Positions 27,001 to 35,909 of a DNA stretch of 64,000 nucleotides are shown one piece after another. How positions within the stretch are numbered: position 1 is the first letter of the stretch; each line of letters opens with the position of its first letter. The notes below the pieces were generated by a model. It was not told the DNA's origin. It made no database searches and saw only the letters and a list, made by a program, of their open reading frames with translations. The stretch comes from Hepsetus odoe (taxonomy: Eukaryota; Chordata; Actinopteri; Characiformes; Hepsetidae). Made by a program: the position numbers and the translations under genes. Location of the stretch: positions 16,737,342-16,801,341 of the forward strand of contig CM029376.1 of the NCBI GenBank assembly GCA_017165825.1. Reading direction: 5' to 3'.

Positions 27001-28323
27001 CTTAGAAACAGTTTTGGCCTTCTGTAGACCTTGATATCATGTTTACCTGGTTCAAAGCTGACCTGTTTTGCTCCATATGAAATACAATTTTGATAATTCA
27101 GCTAATTCAGGTACACAGTTGATCCTGGCCTGACCTGTGGTTCTGCTCTGGTATTACTCTTTGAGTGCAGTGCTTTGTTGGATACTCAAAGTATTAGCTT
27201 GATTTACAGTTGAGAGGAGTAAGTGGCATAAATGTTTATCTGGCTTTATTTTTCAGTCTCAGCGGCCAGCATATGTGCAAGATCCTCTGCAAAGTGGCGA
27301 ACCGTGAGTAATTTACCTTTTTTTCTGCAGCATAGTTGTGTTTGTACCGCATTGTAACCATTGCATTGGACACTGGAAAATGAATGTTCACAGTTTTAAA
27401 AACAGCTGGAAAAAATGTGTTTTGATATTAAAATAAGTAGCCCAAATTCACATCCTATTTTTTCAGGTTCTGGAATTAACTGCACTTTGAATACTGTAAT
27501 ATGCGAACGTTTGGGTGTCCTTGGTCAGACAGTGTTTTCTTAATTTTACTTAAATCTGCTACCTGACAGAACATTACCTTAGTTTTCTGTAGAAAATTGA
27601 CCAAACATACCATTTTACACGAGGCAGTCATACATATAATGCATTATATTATGTATAGGTGTAGAGCAGAATACTTATTTTTTGAGTCTGAGACATGGTT
27701 ATTAAAACTGCTACATTTTCAAATGGTGTGATTTTTGTTTTGTTCCATCCTTGCACTGTTGGCACATATGAAGGATCATATGTATAATCACAGCATTTCA
27801 ACTGTGTGATATCACAGGTTTCAGGCAGTGTACAACTACATGCCCAGGAATGAAGATGAGCTGGAACTGAAGGAAGGAGATGTTGTTGATGTGATGGAAA
27901 AATGTGACGATGGGTGGTTTGTGGGTGAGTCTGTACTCCTGTTTTCACCACTAGATGGCACGGTTTGATTATAATGTTCTACTGCAGTGGTTTCAGCCCA
28001 GGTGTGTAGAACAGGAACTTGTAGCACATGGGTGCACCAGGACCTGGGGAATCTTTTAGAAAACTTTCATAGGTACAGATTAGTTCATAAATTGTTTATA
28101 TGTAAAAACAGATGTTTCACAGATTTTACAAATGTATAAATGTAATATTGTTCAAGAACTTATAAATAACAAATTTATAAACTGTATGATAAACTTAAGT
28201 AACTTCAACCGTTTTCAGCTCTCTGAACTGTGTCACTTTGATCCATTCCATGTGTCTTCAGGAACGTCCAGGCGGAGCAAGTTTTTCGGAACCTTCCCCG
28301 GAAATTATGTGAAACGGATATAA
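1187..28323 (+). CDS. sorbs2: sorbs2, sorbin and SH3 domain scaffold (5' end outside window)
   Basis: Adaptor of the SORBS (vinexin/CAP/ArgBP2) family, which links actin, vinculin and signalling proteins at Z-discs, stress fibres and synapses. Exons I can join in phase: 1187-1213, 1765-1889, 2463-2948 (optional), 4987-5128, 6643-6797, 7440-7506, 8142-8192, 8305-8506, 8789-8903, 11202-11285, 12788-12844, 14019-14068, 14996-15204, 15515-17038, 18091-18170, 18337-18383, 19122-19236, 19962-20090, 20400-20591, 22395-23234, 25414-25587, 26124-26237, 27257-27303, 27818-27924, 28262-28323. Order: early [14 protein letters not shown] motif, SoHo, AELEF cassette, nArgBP2 exon, SH3-1, SH3-2, Pro/Ser-rich exon, SH3-3, ending NYVKRI-stop. 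The nArgBP2 exon and the pdlim3 neighbour point to SORBS2 rather than SORBS1 or SORBS3. The a/b fish paralogue is unresolved. Several exons are multiples of three and probably alternative. Confidence 0.93.
1381..1628 (+). repeat. tRNA-derived SINE with L2-type 3' tail
   Basis: Head reads GGCAGTGGTGGCCTAGTGG followed by GGTTAGGGCG, a pol III A-box-like tRNA head, then a TTGAACCCC B-box-like stretch. The 3' half (from about 1508) is the familiar fish L2-like tail, with GATGGGCTGGCGACC and CTGGGATGGACTCC. It lies in the intron between the first two recognised sorbs2 exons. A related tail occurs in reverse near 19.7 kb. Confidence 0.75.
2463..2948 (+). CDS. sorbs2: sorbs2 candidate 162-codon cassette exon
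   Basis: An open frame of exactly 486 nt runs between a good acceptor (ggctgcacag|GGC) and a usable donor (CAGCAA|gtggta), both in phase 0, matching the exons before and after. The product is Ser/Pro/His-rich and contains [12 protein letters not shown] and [10 protein letters not shown], which look like SH3 ligands and suit a SORBS linker. I do not recognise it as a named human exon, so it may be fish-specific or tissue-specific. Inclusion would not disturb frame. Confidence 0.55.
3592..4002 (+). CDS. sorbs2: sorbs2 candidate proline-rich alternative exon with stop
   Basis: After tctgtcattcag the frame CGT GAG ACT CCA stays open for 136 codons to TGA at 4000-4002. It encodes RETPLLYPG, nine prolines from a (CCA)n run, then a Ser/Thr/Glu-rich segment. 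No strong donor keeps phase with the next exon at 4987. A GTGAGA donor at 3999 gives phase 2, which does not fit; AAT|gtaact at 3946 is in phase but weak. It could be an alternative terminal exon giving a truncated SoHo-less product, or a cassette using the weak donor. Confidence 0.4.
   Translation, partial: RETPLLYPGPPPPPPPPPLHSNTYRPWISHDYFCSRASDIYPQALSPEPLSPGLETPLGPSRCSSRAQSEASTVVLEELKACGLDPEGGSVTPSPTLSQLSTVTEDMALNAPAVSTTNVTIHQTLDTIKSFLLPSL
4987..5128 (+). CDS. sorbs2: sorbs2 exon before the SoHo region
   Basis: Acceptor tacttag|GGG and donor ACTG|gtgagt bound a 142-nt exon. It reads [10 protein letters not shown], then [18 protein letters not shown], and matches the order of the SORBS2 segment with TVNG and QRPFSPS that I know from mammals. 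Phase 0 in, phase 1 out. Confidence 0.8.
5633..6080 (+). repeat. Low-complexity block: (AGAGT)n, fish interspersed repeat, (ATCT)n
   Basis: A pentanucleotide AGAGT array (about 5633-5657) leads into TTTTATTATCCCACGAATGG, a motif I associate with a dispersed fish repeat. A/G-rich DNA follows, then a long (ATCT)n array at about 5837-5901 decaying into TA-rich sequence. It sits in the intron between the exons at 4987 and 6643. No coding content seen. Confidence 0.7.
6643..7506 (+). CDS. sorbs2: sorbs2 SoHo-domain exons
   Basis: Exons 6643-6797 and 7440-7506 encode the core of the sorbin homology domain. The first contains [20 protein letters not shown] and the second [17 protein letters not shown]. 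SoHo binds flotillin in CAP and places these adaptors at membrane microdomains. The 6643 start is chosen because the acceptor ttgctttccctccag is the best pyrimidine tract and gives the needed phase 1. Acceptors at 6627 and 6592 also fit the phase and would add a few codons. Confidence 0.9.
8142..8903 (+). CDS. sorbs2: sorbs2 post-SoHo linker exons
   Basis: Three exons, 8142-8192, 8305-8506 and 8789-8903, join in phase. The middle one is Ser/Pro-rich (STYRPITKS, then [11 protein letters not shown]). The last carries [20 protein letters not shown] and [18 protein letters not shown], strongly matching the [12 protein letters not shown] and EPGKSSIL block of SORBS2. Confidence 0.88.
8904..11201 (+). 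other. Large sorbs2 intron with repeats
   Basis: No open frame with good splice sites. It holds an L2-like tail near 9.96-10.01 kb and the mariner-like element with an internal SINE at 10.03-10.66 kb. The rest is AT-rich sequence in which I see nothing definite. Confidence 0.6.
10028..10660 (+). mobile_element. Mariner-like MITE containing a tRNA-derived SINE
   Basis: The ends form an inverted repeat: CATGTGAAAAAATTAGGACA followed by ACC near 10031, and its complement GGTTGTCCTAATTTTTTCAC near 10634-10653. Internal sequence encodes no transposase. Between about 10290 and 10630 lies a SINE with a tRNA-like head (GTGGTGGTCTAGTGGTAGCG), a GGTTCAAATCCC B-box and a body with CATTTACAGCATTTAGCAGA. 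Either the SINE inserted into the MITE or the two travel as one unit. Confidence 0.7.
11202..12844 (+). CDS. sorbs2: sorbs2 AELEF cassette exons
   Basis: Exons 11202-11285 (28 codons) and 12788-12844 (19 codons) are both phase 0 to phase 0. They read [27 protein letters not shown], then [19 protein letters not shown]. This is the conserved [19 protein letters not shown] block shared by SORBS1 and SORBS2. Being multiples of three they can be skipped together. The first acceptor is CAGAAG, so use of either AG would add or drop one Lys. Confidence 0.87.
11286..14018 (+). other. sorbs2 intronic DNA around the cassette
   Basis: Apart from the 57-nt exon at 12788, I see no supported gene or clear repeat here. 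The DNA is AT-rich with homopolymer A and T runs. One exon-like stretch at 13772-13817 was considered and rejected. Confidence 0.5.
14019..15204 (+). CDS. sorbs2: sorbs2 exons before the nArgBP2 exon
   Basis: Exons 14019-14068 and 14996-15204 join across TTGAG|T. They encode [16 protein letters not shown], then [15 protein letters not shown] and a Ser/Thr/Pro-rich tail ending SPVKSK. This matches the SORBS2 sequence with DRSLERP and RKRRKSEP. The basic RKRRKSEP patch could serve as a localisation or kinase-target motif, which is inference. Confidence 0.88.
15515..17038 (+). CDS. sorbs2: sorbs2 giant nArgBP2-type exon
   Basis: A 1,524-nt exon, phase 1 in and phase 1 out. In mammals the homologous exon is included in the neural isoform nArgBP2, which acts in dendritic spines with SAPAP and SHANK. 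Landmarks in order: [82 protein letters not shown], a His-rich run (HHHHYHR), [57 protein letters not shown]. The start at 15515 (after ctaag) gives KGGDIST in phase. A cryptic AG at 15526 would break it. The donor AAAG|gtggat is modest, and reading through it gives an unconserved tail to a stop at 17163. Confidence 0.92.
17039..18090 (+). other. sorbs2 intron after the nArgBP2 exon
   Basis: No conserved coding sequence seen. The open frame continues about 40 codons past the donor, then stops. The rest is AT-rich with a T run near 17.93 kb. Confidence 0.5.
18091..18170 (+). CDS. sorbs2: sorbs2 linker exon before SH3-1
   Basis: Acceptor ttcttttag|AT and donor GAG|gttagg bound 80 nt encoding [20 protein letters not shown] plus PTPEVRE. 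It fits the phases of the giant exon and the first SH3 exon. It resembles the short basic stretch that precedes the SH3 domains in SORBS2. Confidence 0.75.
18337..19236 (+). CDS. sorbs2: sorbs2 first SH3 domain
   Basis: Two exons (18337-18383 and 19122-19236) encode one SH3 domain: [20 protein letters not shown], then the RT/n-Src region with [10 protein letters not shown], ending [10 protein letters not shown]. The ALYDF-equivalent AIYDF, the Trp of NNWYEG and the FPISYV end, all part of the polyproline-binding surface, are present. SH3-1 of the family binds vinculin hinge and other proline-rich partners. Confidence 0.95.
18531..18893 (+). mobile_element. Short mariner/Tc1-type MITE remnant
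   Basis: Lies in the intron splitting SH3-1. The left end reads TTGCAAAAGTATGTGAACC and the right end, reversed, reads TGAAAAAGTGTGTGAACC, an imperfect terminal inverted repeat of the kind seen in non-autonomous fish elements. No transposase frame is preserved. Confidence 0.55.
19677..19789 (-). repeat. 5'-truncated SINE/L2-tail insertion with target-site duplication
   Basis: Reverse-oriented copy of the tail seen in the 1.4-kb SINE (CTGGAGTCCATCCCAGCTC, then GGTCGCCAGCCCATCGC). It is flanked by a perfect 15-bp direct repeat CAGTAGTTGCATATA at 19662-19676 and 19790-19804, as expected for a retroposition event. Confidence 0.85.
19962..20591 (+). CDS. sorbs2: sorbs2 second SH3 domain
   Basis: Exons 19962-20090 and 20400-20591. 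The first begins [18 protein letters not shown], then [20 protein letters not shown]. The second continues [20 protein letters not shown], then [13 protein letters not shown] and a Ser-rich tail. Together they form a complete SH3 domain. The intron between them starts with GC (AAG|gcaagg) and ends ttccag, a GC-AG intron, because frame and family sequence rule out nearby GT sites. Confidence 0.93.
20592..22394 (+). other. sorbs2 intron between SH3-2 and the long linker exon
   Basis: Contains a (TA)n microsatellite at about 20975-21028. The last 80 bases form a strong CT-rich tract leading to the acceptor tctcctaag. Nothing else recognisable. Confidence 0.5.
22395..23234 (+). CDS. sorbs2: sorbs2 840-nt proline/serine-rich linker exon
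   Basis: A 280-codon exon, phase 0 to phase 0, so optional without frame change. It starts [12 protein letters not shown] and includes [17 protein letters not shown], close to the AVTSEWISLTVG segment of the long SORBS1 linker between SH3-2 and SH3-3. Low-complexity Pro/Ser runs follow, then an acidic stretch ([16 protein letters not shown]). It probably serves as a disordered SH3/WW ligand or phosphorylation platform, which is inference. Confidence 0.87.
23772..25002 (+). mobile_element. Decayed Tc1-like transposon
   Basis: About 1.23 kb between TA dinucleotides. Ends form an imperfect inverted repeat (TACACTGCTTGTCCAAAAAA versus the complement TAGACTGCCCATCCAAAGAA). Inside, + strand frames recall Tc1 transposase: the catalytic-core-like stretch VMWSDESRF near 24386 and the C-terminal [17 protein letters not shown] near 24750-24800. 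Stops and frameshifts break the gene, so it is inactive. It sits between the 840-nt exon and the next linker exon of sorbs2. Confidence 0.85.
25414..25587 (+). CDS. sorbs2: sorbs2 proline-rich linker exon
   Basis: A 58-codon phase 0 exon encoding [20 protein letters not shown] and a run of [16 protein letters not shown] type ending PKAK before gtaaag. The acceptor is a tandem TAGCAG, so use of the upstream AG would add one Gln. Optional linker between SH3-2 and SH3-3. Confidence 0.78.
26045..26092 (+). repeat. (GT)n microsatellite
   Basis: Imperfect GT/GC dinucleotide run about 50 bases before a sorbs2 acceptor. Confidence 0.85.
26124..26237 (+). CDS. sorbs2: sorbs2 short linker exon
   Basis: Acceptor gatcttgcag|TCT and donor CATAGG|gtatga enclose 38 codons: [20 protein letters not shown], then [10 protein letters not shown]. 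Phase 0 both ends. The arginine/serine/proline composition resembles family linker sequence; probably alternatively used. Confidence 0.75.
27257..28323 (+). CDS. sorbs2: sorbs2 third SH3 domain and C-terminus
   Basis: Exons 27257-27303, 27818-27924 and 28262-28323. They read [20 protein letters not shown], then [40 protein letters not shown] and [15 protein letters not shown]. The C-terminal SH3 of ArgBP2 family proteins binds proline-rich partners such as Abl, Cbl and Sos. All landmark residues are intact: the aromatic YNY, DDGW, and the FPGNYV end. Confidence 0.96.
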
Positions 28324-28879
28324 GATGAGGCAGCGCTGTATTTACTCTGCACAACTTTGACGACCCTAAACCACAGAGAATATATGGAAGATCCATCCAT
28401 GACACAACACAAAGCTACAAGGCACATGGAAACTAAACTAGACTCACTGGCTTTGGAGTGGATTACTTCAGGCACATTGGATCATTGAAGAACTTGGCTC
28501 ACTCAGTTCTAAAGCAGTGAGATTGTTTTTTTTTTTTTTTTTGGTTGCCTACATTTTTAACATTATTTTTCATTGAATGGAACCTGTCTGCCTTTTAGTA
28601 TAAAGCTTATGAATTTCAAAATGAAGAAGTAATCAAGTGCCCTATTTATCTTTTATTTATTGAGAGGCATATATATTTTTTCTTTTTGGGGTACATTGAA
28701 GGGGTGTGGTACTGTACATTAGGAATGTTCTGTTGTTTTAGGAAAAAGGAAATGCCCCTTTACCTGATGTCTGATCTAATCTAGATCTAGACTTAACAGT
28801 ATTGCAGTGTCATGCTGAGCAGGATGGTTGGAGACCACTCCCACTTGCAGTATACAGTTCCTCATACCATTGGATTCAG

Positions 28880-28885
28880 AATAAA
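28880..28885 (+). terminator. Candidate sorbs2 polyadenylation signal
   Basis: AATAAA about 560 bases past the stop codon. Confidence 0.5.
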
Positions 28886-30356
28886 CGTCTCAATTTTCTA
28901 TGGTTCTATTTACTGTCCCTGCAGACATTCCTATAAGTATCTGAAAGATTTTAAAGAGGAAATTGTTTATGGTATTTTTTAAGGTCAAAAGAGTTTAACA
29001 TTTTATACAATGCAATAGTCCTTACCATCCTTTTTGGGCAGTAGTATATGGTGATAAATTTATTTAGACACAATATTGTCTACTGCCTAAGGCTAATAGT
29101 TTATGCCAAATGGTCTTGCACACTATAATCTCTTATTTTTGGAGTCAACAAAGGCAGTGTAAGTCAGCATCACCATGTGTTTGATACGGTCCTTGCAAAA
29201 GTATGAATTGTATTCCCATGAATTTTTAAAAACAGTCTATTTTGTTTGATTGGTCAGAAGTTTTATTTTTTTCAAGATTATATACATAATATATTCTGTT
29301 CGTTTTTATCTTCAACATGTATTTTGTGTCCAAATATTCATGGGTATTAAACCTTGCCCAAAATACTCACTATTAAAAACGTGCAGGATTTACTAAGAAA
29401 AAAAATCACAAGTAGTTTAATTCCATATCCATGAAGCACGATCATCTGCAATAATGTGATGAGTGTTACTAGTATTTGATGCATTATAATGCTTCATGGT
29501 CCTTTGCAAGCTCTTCCATAGTGTCACACTGTTCACTCTACCAAACTGTGTCAATAACTTCCGAAACATTTGCATATTACTTCAGAAATAATAATACTTC
29601 TAATAATCAATGCAAAATGCAAAACCCTCATTCATCCATGTACAAATTTGAGCATCAGTCACCACTGCCATATTAAGCTGGCAATGCTCTACTGTGAAGA
29701 TGAAGAAAGCACTGAGCAATACAACTGAAAATCATTGACCTTGTTTGGTTTTGCAGTCATCCAGTTCCAGGGGTTTGTGTTTGCAATCAATTTTATGAGC
29801 TGTCTTTGCTTAATTCAACTAGGCCCCTAGTCTTCCATCCTGAAGCACCAAGGCATGCGAGAGGGGAAATTAGCTGTACGCTACAGCTGTAAGCTGTACA
29901 CTTGGTGCAGAATCCTAACCAAATATCCTTTATGCAATTCAGTGTACAATGTTATCTAATGCTCAACTCAAGCTGTTTAAGAAAACCAAGCATGGAATGT
30001 CTTTAATAGATTTGTCAAAGAGTGAAACGACTGGGAGATTATATCAGAGTAATAGCAAGGCTGCATTTAGTAAGTGAAACGAAACATTCTCATCTGTTAA
30101 CTGAATGGCAAAAATACAAACATAAAAATCAAATCTTACAGAGAACCAAAACAAATGGGACTTTCATGGCCTGACGCCTACATCCTAACCTTTGTTACTG
30201 GGCTATTCTCTAAACTAAGAACTGATACAAGATGTTGTTTTGCATATGATTGCTGTAGTATGATTGGCTAAAGGTAGTTTGACATCAGTGGTGGTGAAGG
30301 GATAGCACTGTTCTACGCTAATGAAGTATGTTTTTTGACAATGTAGCTACTGAGGT

Positions 30357-30705
30357 TATACACCAATCAGCCATAACATTAAAACCACCAACAAGTGAAT
30401 AGCATTGGTTGGTCTTGTTATACTGGCACCTATTAAGAAATGGGGTATGGACATTGGCATGAGTGAATAATAAGGTGAATGGTCAGGAAAAAAAGGGTCA
30501 AGGGCCAAATTGTGACAACTGTCCAACTAGGCCAAAAGTTGTTTTAAAAAAAGGATAACCAGTGAGGATGGGTGCCCATATGGTCCAATGGCCCAGAAAA
30601 CAATTTAAAAAAAATGAAAATTGTTTGGGAATGGTTGCAAATGTCCCAGAAATCAATCCAATCAGCATCTGTGGGATCTCTGAACTGATGAAATCCACTT
30701 ACACT
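30357..30705 (+). mobile_element. Tc1-like transposon fragment
   Basis: Begins with ACCAATCAGCCATAACATTA, a start I associate with a common fish Tc1-type element. It also contains GTCAAGGGCCAAATTGTGAC, matching the KGQIV region of Tc1 transposase N-termini. Truncated and degenerate. Confidence 0.65.
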
Positions 30706-31479
30706 TAAAAGGGTCTACTGCTCTCAGTGCCAAAAACCACAGCACACATTCAGAGTTCTTGTGGAGTCAGAGATGTTTTGAGTTGGAGTTGTTTTGGTAG
30801 TAGAAGGAGGACCGACACAATTTTAGTCGGGTGCTGTTAATGTTATTGTCTGATCTGTGTATCTCCTCCCTAAATGACTCTTTTCAGTGTCTTTCTCACT
30901 GTTGTCACCACATGGACTTCTACAGGAAAAACACCTTGAACAGTAAAAGCAATCTATTTAACATCCTGACTAATGTTTATTTTTGTATTTTTTTTCTCTG
31001 TGGAAGTGTACATCAATAAATAGAGTCTGACCTAAATTTTTGCTATGAGACATCCTTGGTTATTGCTTATGTTAACAATTTCAACGCACACTTTACTATC
31101 CAAAATATAAATTAATAAATAAAATACAGCAGTATTGATAAAATCTAAATCATCTCAGCTAGATTTTTATATGCTCTTAAACTTTCCTGAATCAGGTAGA
31201 ACACAAATGTAATAGTTTAAAGAACCAGTTTGGTGAATTTATAAATTAATGAAAAACAATAAAAGATAATCTAATGCATATTTTGGGTTGTGTGACTACA
31301 AGGTCAATGCAATACAGTAACAAGAAATGGAAGCTTATAGTCAACCAGTAGCGTTGTTGATTCTTTTTTTTTTTTTTTACTCGTTTGTAGCGTCAACAGT
31401 AAACTAAAGAACCCGTTCTCAGACAATCTCAGACAAGACACCCAACATGCCATAGCTTGCAGAAGACATTTACAGGGCC

Positions 31480-32060
31480 AGAAGATTGTGGCCTAGTGGT
31501 TAGGGAGTTGGTCCTGGATTGGAAGATTGTGGGTTTGATTCCCTCACCAGTAGTTGCCCTGAGATACCCTTGAGCAAGGTACCATCCCTGTCACTGCTCC
31601 ATGGGCAGCTTTCAGTAGCTGAGTGTGTGTATGGGTGAAATGTAGAGGTTCGCATCCAGAGCGACTTACATGTCCTAATTGCAGGGACAGTCCCCCTGGA
31701 GCAATTCAGGGTTAAGGGTCTTACTCAGGGACCCAGTGTTGGTAGTGCGTGAGGTGGGATTCGAACCTGGGACCTCTTGAGCCATTGTTAAGTACCCTAC
31801 CACTAGACCACCACCAATCATACACCAAGTGTATAATTGTGACTATTTGTCATTGTGTGAACACACTGTGAACCACAACAGAATTGGATCTCTGCATTTA
31901 ACGCATGCCGGGGCAGCTATGAAAGCACCCAGGGAGCAGTGACAGGGACGGTAACTTGCTCAAGGGTACCTCAGGGCAACCTACTGGTAAGGGGTTTGAA
32001 CCCACAATCTTCTGATCCTGTGGCTACCTTCCTAACCACTAGGCCACCGCTGCCCATGTT
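31480..32060. repeat. Cluster of tRNA-derived SINEs in opposite orientations
   Basis: A forward copy starts at about 31485 (GTGGCCTAGTGGTTAGGGAG, then GGGTTTGATTCCC). A second family lies reversed at about 31655-31827 (GGGATTCGAACCTGGGACCT, then CCACTAGACCACCACC). A third piece, a reversed relative of the first, lies at about 31861-32056 (GGGTTTGAACCCACAATCTT, then AACCACTAGGCCACCGCTGC). The outer two form an inverted pair. Confidence 0.75.
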
Positions 32061-34167
32061 GTAAATGTGATTGTTCTACAACCATCGCTTTAGGATATAT
32101 GTATTTTTAAAAGAGTTTTAATAATAGTTACTATGTTGTAGGGAGTTAATATAGTAATCACTTGTTATTTCTGAGTTTGCTTAGAGTTATCACTGGCTGG
32201 TTGTTCTCCTGTATTTCTATTAGCTTGTAATGGTGGGTGCAGAAGTTGCTCCTGGTCCCCTCTTTCAACCCTGTCTAAAAAAAGCCATACAACCTCCTAC
32301 TTGCGGCTATGGCAACACAATAAACAGAGCTTCAGTGGAGAGCAGGCTGGGTTTTCTCTTGCACTGAAAGAATCAGAGGCATTCATTGTCCTGATGGGAG
32401 ACCAAGCTTCGGTCTTTGTGCAGCTTTTTGCTGTGGGCTTTTTAAAATGAAGCAAATCCTCAGAGCATGCTCTTAATCACTTACTAAATGCATATGATTA
32501 ATGCCCCACTGCAGCCACAGAACATAGTACAGCGTGTTCAGGGAATGGTGGAATAGCCTATGCCAAAGATGACACAACCTTTATCTGGCCTTTAACAAGA
32601 GCTTCTGCAGAACCTTGTGAGAGGTGCCTTAAATGCACCATTGTTATTGGAAATACACAGTTAGTAATGGTATCTAGAAATACAAAGCCTATTAACTATT
32701 CCAAAGGCAGGAAGAACACGAAAAAATGGATAAAATATATTAAACGGAACTTCAGAAATAAAACTGATCTGATGTCTTTTAAAAATTGCCAGAGACAAAG
32801 GCAGAGGCTTCAGTGCAGCTCCACAGTAGCCCAAGTACTCAACCAAACAAGGACTTCTTGAAGAGGAGTTCCCTATGCCTAAACAGAAGGGCTGGCCTTT
32901 AATGTCGGCAGATAGTACCCAGGGCACTCCGTTCCCACTGCCATGTGTATTTGTTGATTTTAGTTTTCAGTTAGAAGGCATAAATCAGCTGTGGGGATTT
33001 TTCCACATCTAATGAAATGCAAACAGATCAGACTCAGAAGGACAGTTTGGAATATGTGTTACGTCCGATTTGCAGTTGCTCTCAGAGGGTAACCATATAT
33101 AAGATCAAACTGCAGGACCAGTATGCCACACTTGGTTTCAGGTGCCATGCAATGGCTCTGTACCAGTGGTAGGGTTATAAACAAGATGAGTTCACACTGC
33201 TTTTTTATTAGAATCGATTAGAATACAAAATTATTATGTGCTAATTTCGGGGTCAGAGGATGCTCCAACTTCAAATGTAAATGCAGCTTTGCTGTGTTTG
33301 GTCTGTAAAACTATCAGTTGTTCTCAGATAAGTCCTTGGGGACCCTCAGGCAGCCTACATTCTCAAGAACTAGTACCACTAGTATAAATAGTGTCTTCAC
33401 TGTTTGTGCTTTCAATGTATTTCAAATATTTCTGGATCAAATCGTGGGAAAATGTAAAAGTGCAAAGAATGTTTTTTTTTTTCCTTTTTCCAAAGAACCA
33501 TAATATAACCAAATATTCTGAAATGACAGGGTTAGGACCCTTATACTGGGCAATGCAGTCAGTAAAAAAGAGCCTCTCACCAGTTCTGTAGTGTTTATAG
33601 CAGCTGCACTGGCAGTAAAAACATGTTTAGTTTTTTGTTTCTATAAACCTTCAATCACTTCATTTTTACATGTCCCCCAGTTTACACATTTTGAATTTCA
33701 ACTTAGAAGATTGCCTAAAAAACTGAAGGTTTGACTGAAGCAATAGTACCAGCTGCTAAGCAGTGACTGGATTAACAAGAAAAACAAGAAGAATGTCTGG
33801 ACTGTGATCAGCCATAAGGCATTTACTCTGACAAAAAGTGAATTTATTTTTATTATTTATGATTGACTTGACTTGCATAAAAGTTCAAATAAGGCTATTA
33901 AAAAACTAAAGACTTCAACTAGATTTACAGGGAGAGAATGACATTCAGTGCTCTGTTTAGGACAGTTATCCCATCCTTCATCTTCTCTGAGCTTGTTTTG
34001 ACTAACTTTGAGATCGTGAGCTGTTAAGAGTGTTAGGCCAACAACAATGAACAAAACAGAATATCAAAGAGAGAGAGAGTAAAATTGAGAAACTTTTTAA
34101 AAATGGAAACAGGAATACATGGACAGAGAGAAAAGTACAGAGTAAGAATACATAGAAGAAATATAAG

Positions 34168-34460
34168 ACTGACAGAGAGAGAGTGAGAGAGAGAGAGTGA
34201 GTGAGTGAGTGAGAGACAGAAAGAGAGAGAGAGAAAGAGAGAGAGAGAGTTGTAGTGAACTACCTCAGATGTTCAGTTTGTTGCATGATCTCACTCAAGA
34301 GGTGGGGTATCCTGGCATCCTCCTCACACAGACTGATACACACACACACACACACACACGTATACACCCCCCCACACACACACTTAAAAAGCACAGGCCC
34401 TGGCTGCCAATCAACACTGGGTGAGTGTTAGTGTGAGTGTGCGTGTGTGTGTGTGCGTGC
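34168..34460 (+). repeat. Purine tract and CA/GT microsatellites
   Basis: A (GA)n tract, then (CA)n at 34338-34360 and a GT-rich run at 34427-34459. These lie just upstream of the pdlim3 start codon, in the promoter or 5' UTR. Confidence 0.85.
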
Positions 34461-34590
34461 GTGCATTTGTGTGTAAAAGAGGAGGGACAGCTGACTCTCC
34501 CTGTGCAGCTGCTGCTCCCCTGCGCTTAGATAAAAGAGTGAAGTGAGAGAAAGAGACAAGATACAGCTGAGGAGTGAGCGAGGAAGAAAA

Positions 34591-35343
34591 ATGCCACAGA
34601 ATGTGATGCTGGAGGGACCGGCCCCTTGGGGATTTCGGCTCTCTGGAGGCAAAGACTTCAACCAGCCTCTGACCATCACCAGGGTGAGTGAGAAATACGC
34701 TCTGGGCTACTTCACACATTCCAGCAGGCGAAGCTCACAGATAAGCACACTTCTGATGTTCTGGGCATGCAGAGCTTGTATGGGTCAACTTTTAGAACAA
34801 TAACCTTTAACGAAACTCTCACAGCACACATGATTTTAGATTAAGAATAAAACTCATACACTCATACAGGGCAGTAGGGAAAGTTTTAAAGGGTCAACTA
34901 GAGTCTACATGCATGTGTCAGTATATATAAATATACTGTATATATATAAATATATATAGTTTTTAATAATAATAGATAAATAGATCATTTGTGTTAACTC
35001 CTGGTGTTGTCAAAGAAATGTAGGTTTAGGAAGTATTGACATAACTGTGACTGTATTCACTTCATTAAGTAAAATACAAATGCTTCGGCAAAGTCTATTT
35101 CATTTATTTTCAGCTTCCACTTTCAGCTCAAGTTTACTCTTAGTCTAAGCAAACAATTCACTTTTTGCATCCACCCGACCTTTCTGTAAGCTACCCTGCT
35201 CTCTGGATTCACTCACTAATTTGCAAATATATGGATAATCCACCCTTCATCACACTGCTAAATATACTGTAGATCAAAATCACAACGGCTTCCAAATAGG
35301 GGCTATTGCATTAGATGATGCCTGGTATTCACACAAACACACA

Positions 35344-35434
<91 letters not shown>

Positions 35435-35798
35435 NNNNNNNNNNNNNNNNNNNNNNNNNNNNNNNNNNNNNNNNNNNNNNNNNNNNNNNNNNNNNNNNNN
35501 NNNNNNNNNNNNNNNNNNNNNNNNNNNNNNNNNNNNNNNNNNNNNNNNNNNNNNNNNNNNNNNNNNNNNNNNNNNNNNNNNNNNNNNNNNNNNNNNNNNN
35601 NNNNNNNNNNNNNNNNNNNNNNNNNNNNNNNNNNNNNNNNNNNNNNNNNNNNNNNNNNNNNNNNNNNNNNNNNNNNNNNNNNNNNNNNNNNNNNNNNNNN
35701 NNNNNNNNNNNNNNNNNNNNNNNNNNNNNNNNNNNNNNNNNNNNNNNNNNNNNNNNNNNNCTCCCTCCCTATCTCTCTCTCTCTCTCTCCCTGCCTCC

Positions 35799-35829
<31 letters not shown>

Positions 35830-35835
35830 CCCCTC

Positions 35836-35909
<74 letters not shown>

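Larger units (their letters stand above)
28324..31020 (+). other. sorbs2: sorbs2 3' UTR and downstream region
   Basis: After the stop there is AT-rich sequence with no coding potential. An AATAAA at 28880-28885 is the nearest canonical polyadenylation signal; another at 31015-31020 would give a longer UTR. A Tc1-like scrap at 30.36-30.70 kb lies between them and favours the shorter form. Which signal is used cannot be decided from sequence alone. Confidence 0.5.
31021..34590 (+). other. Intergenic region between sorbs2 and pdlim3
   Basis: Holds the SINE cluster at 31.48-32.06 kb, AT-rich unique-looking DNA, a GA-rich purine tract at about 34168-34249, and CA/GT dinucleotide runs at 34338-34459. 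No open frame with gene-like features. The last few hundred bases should include the pdlim3 promoter and 5' UTR. Confidence 0.55.
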
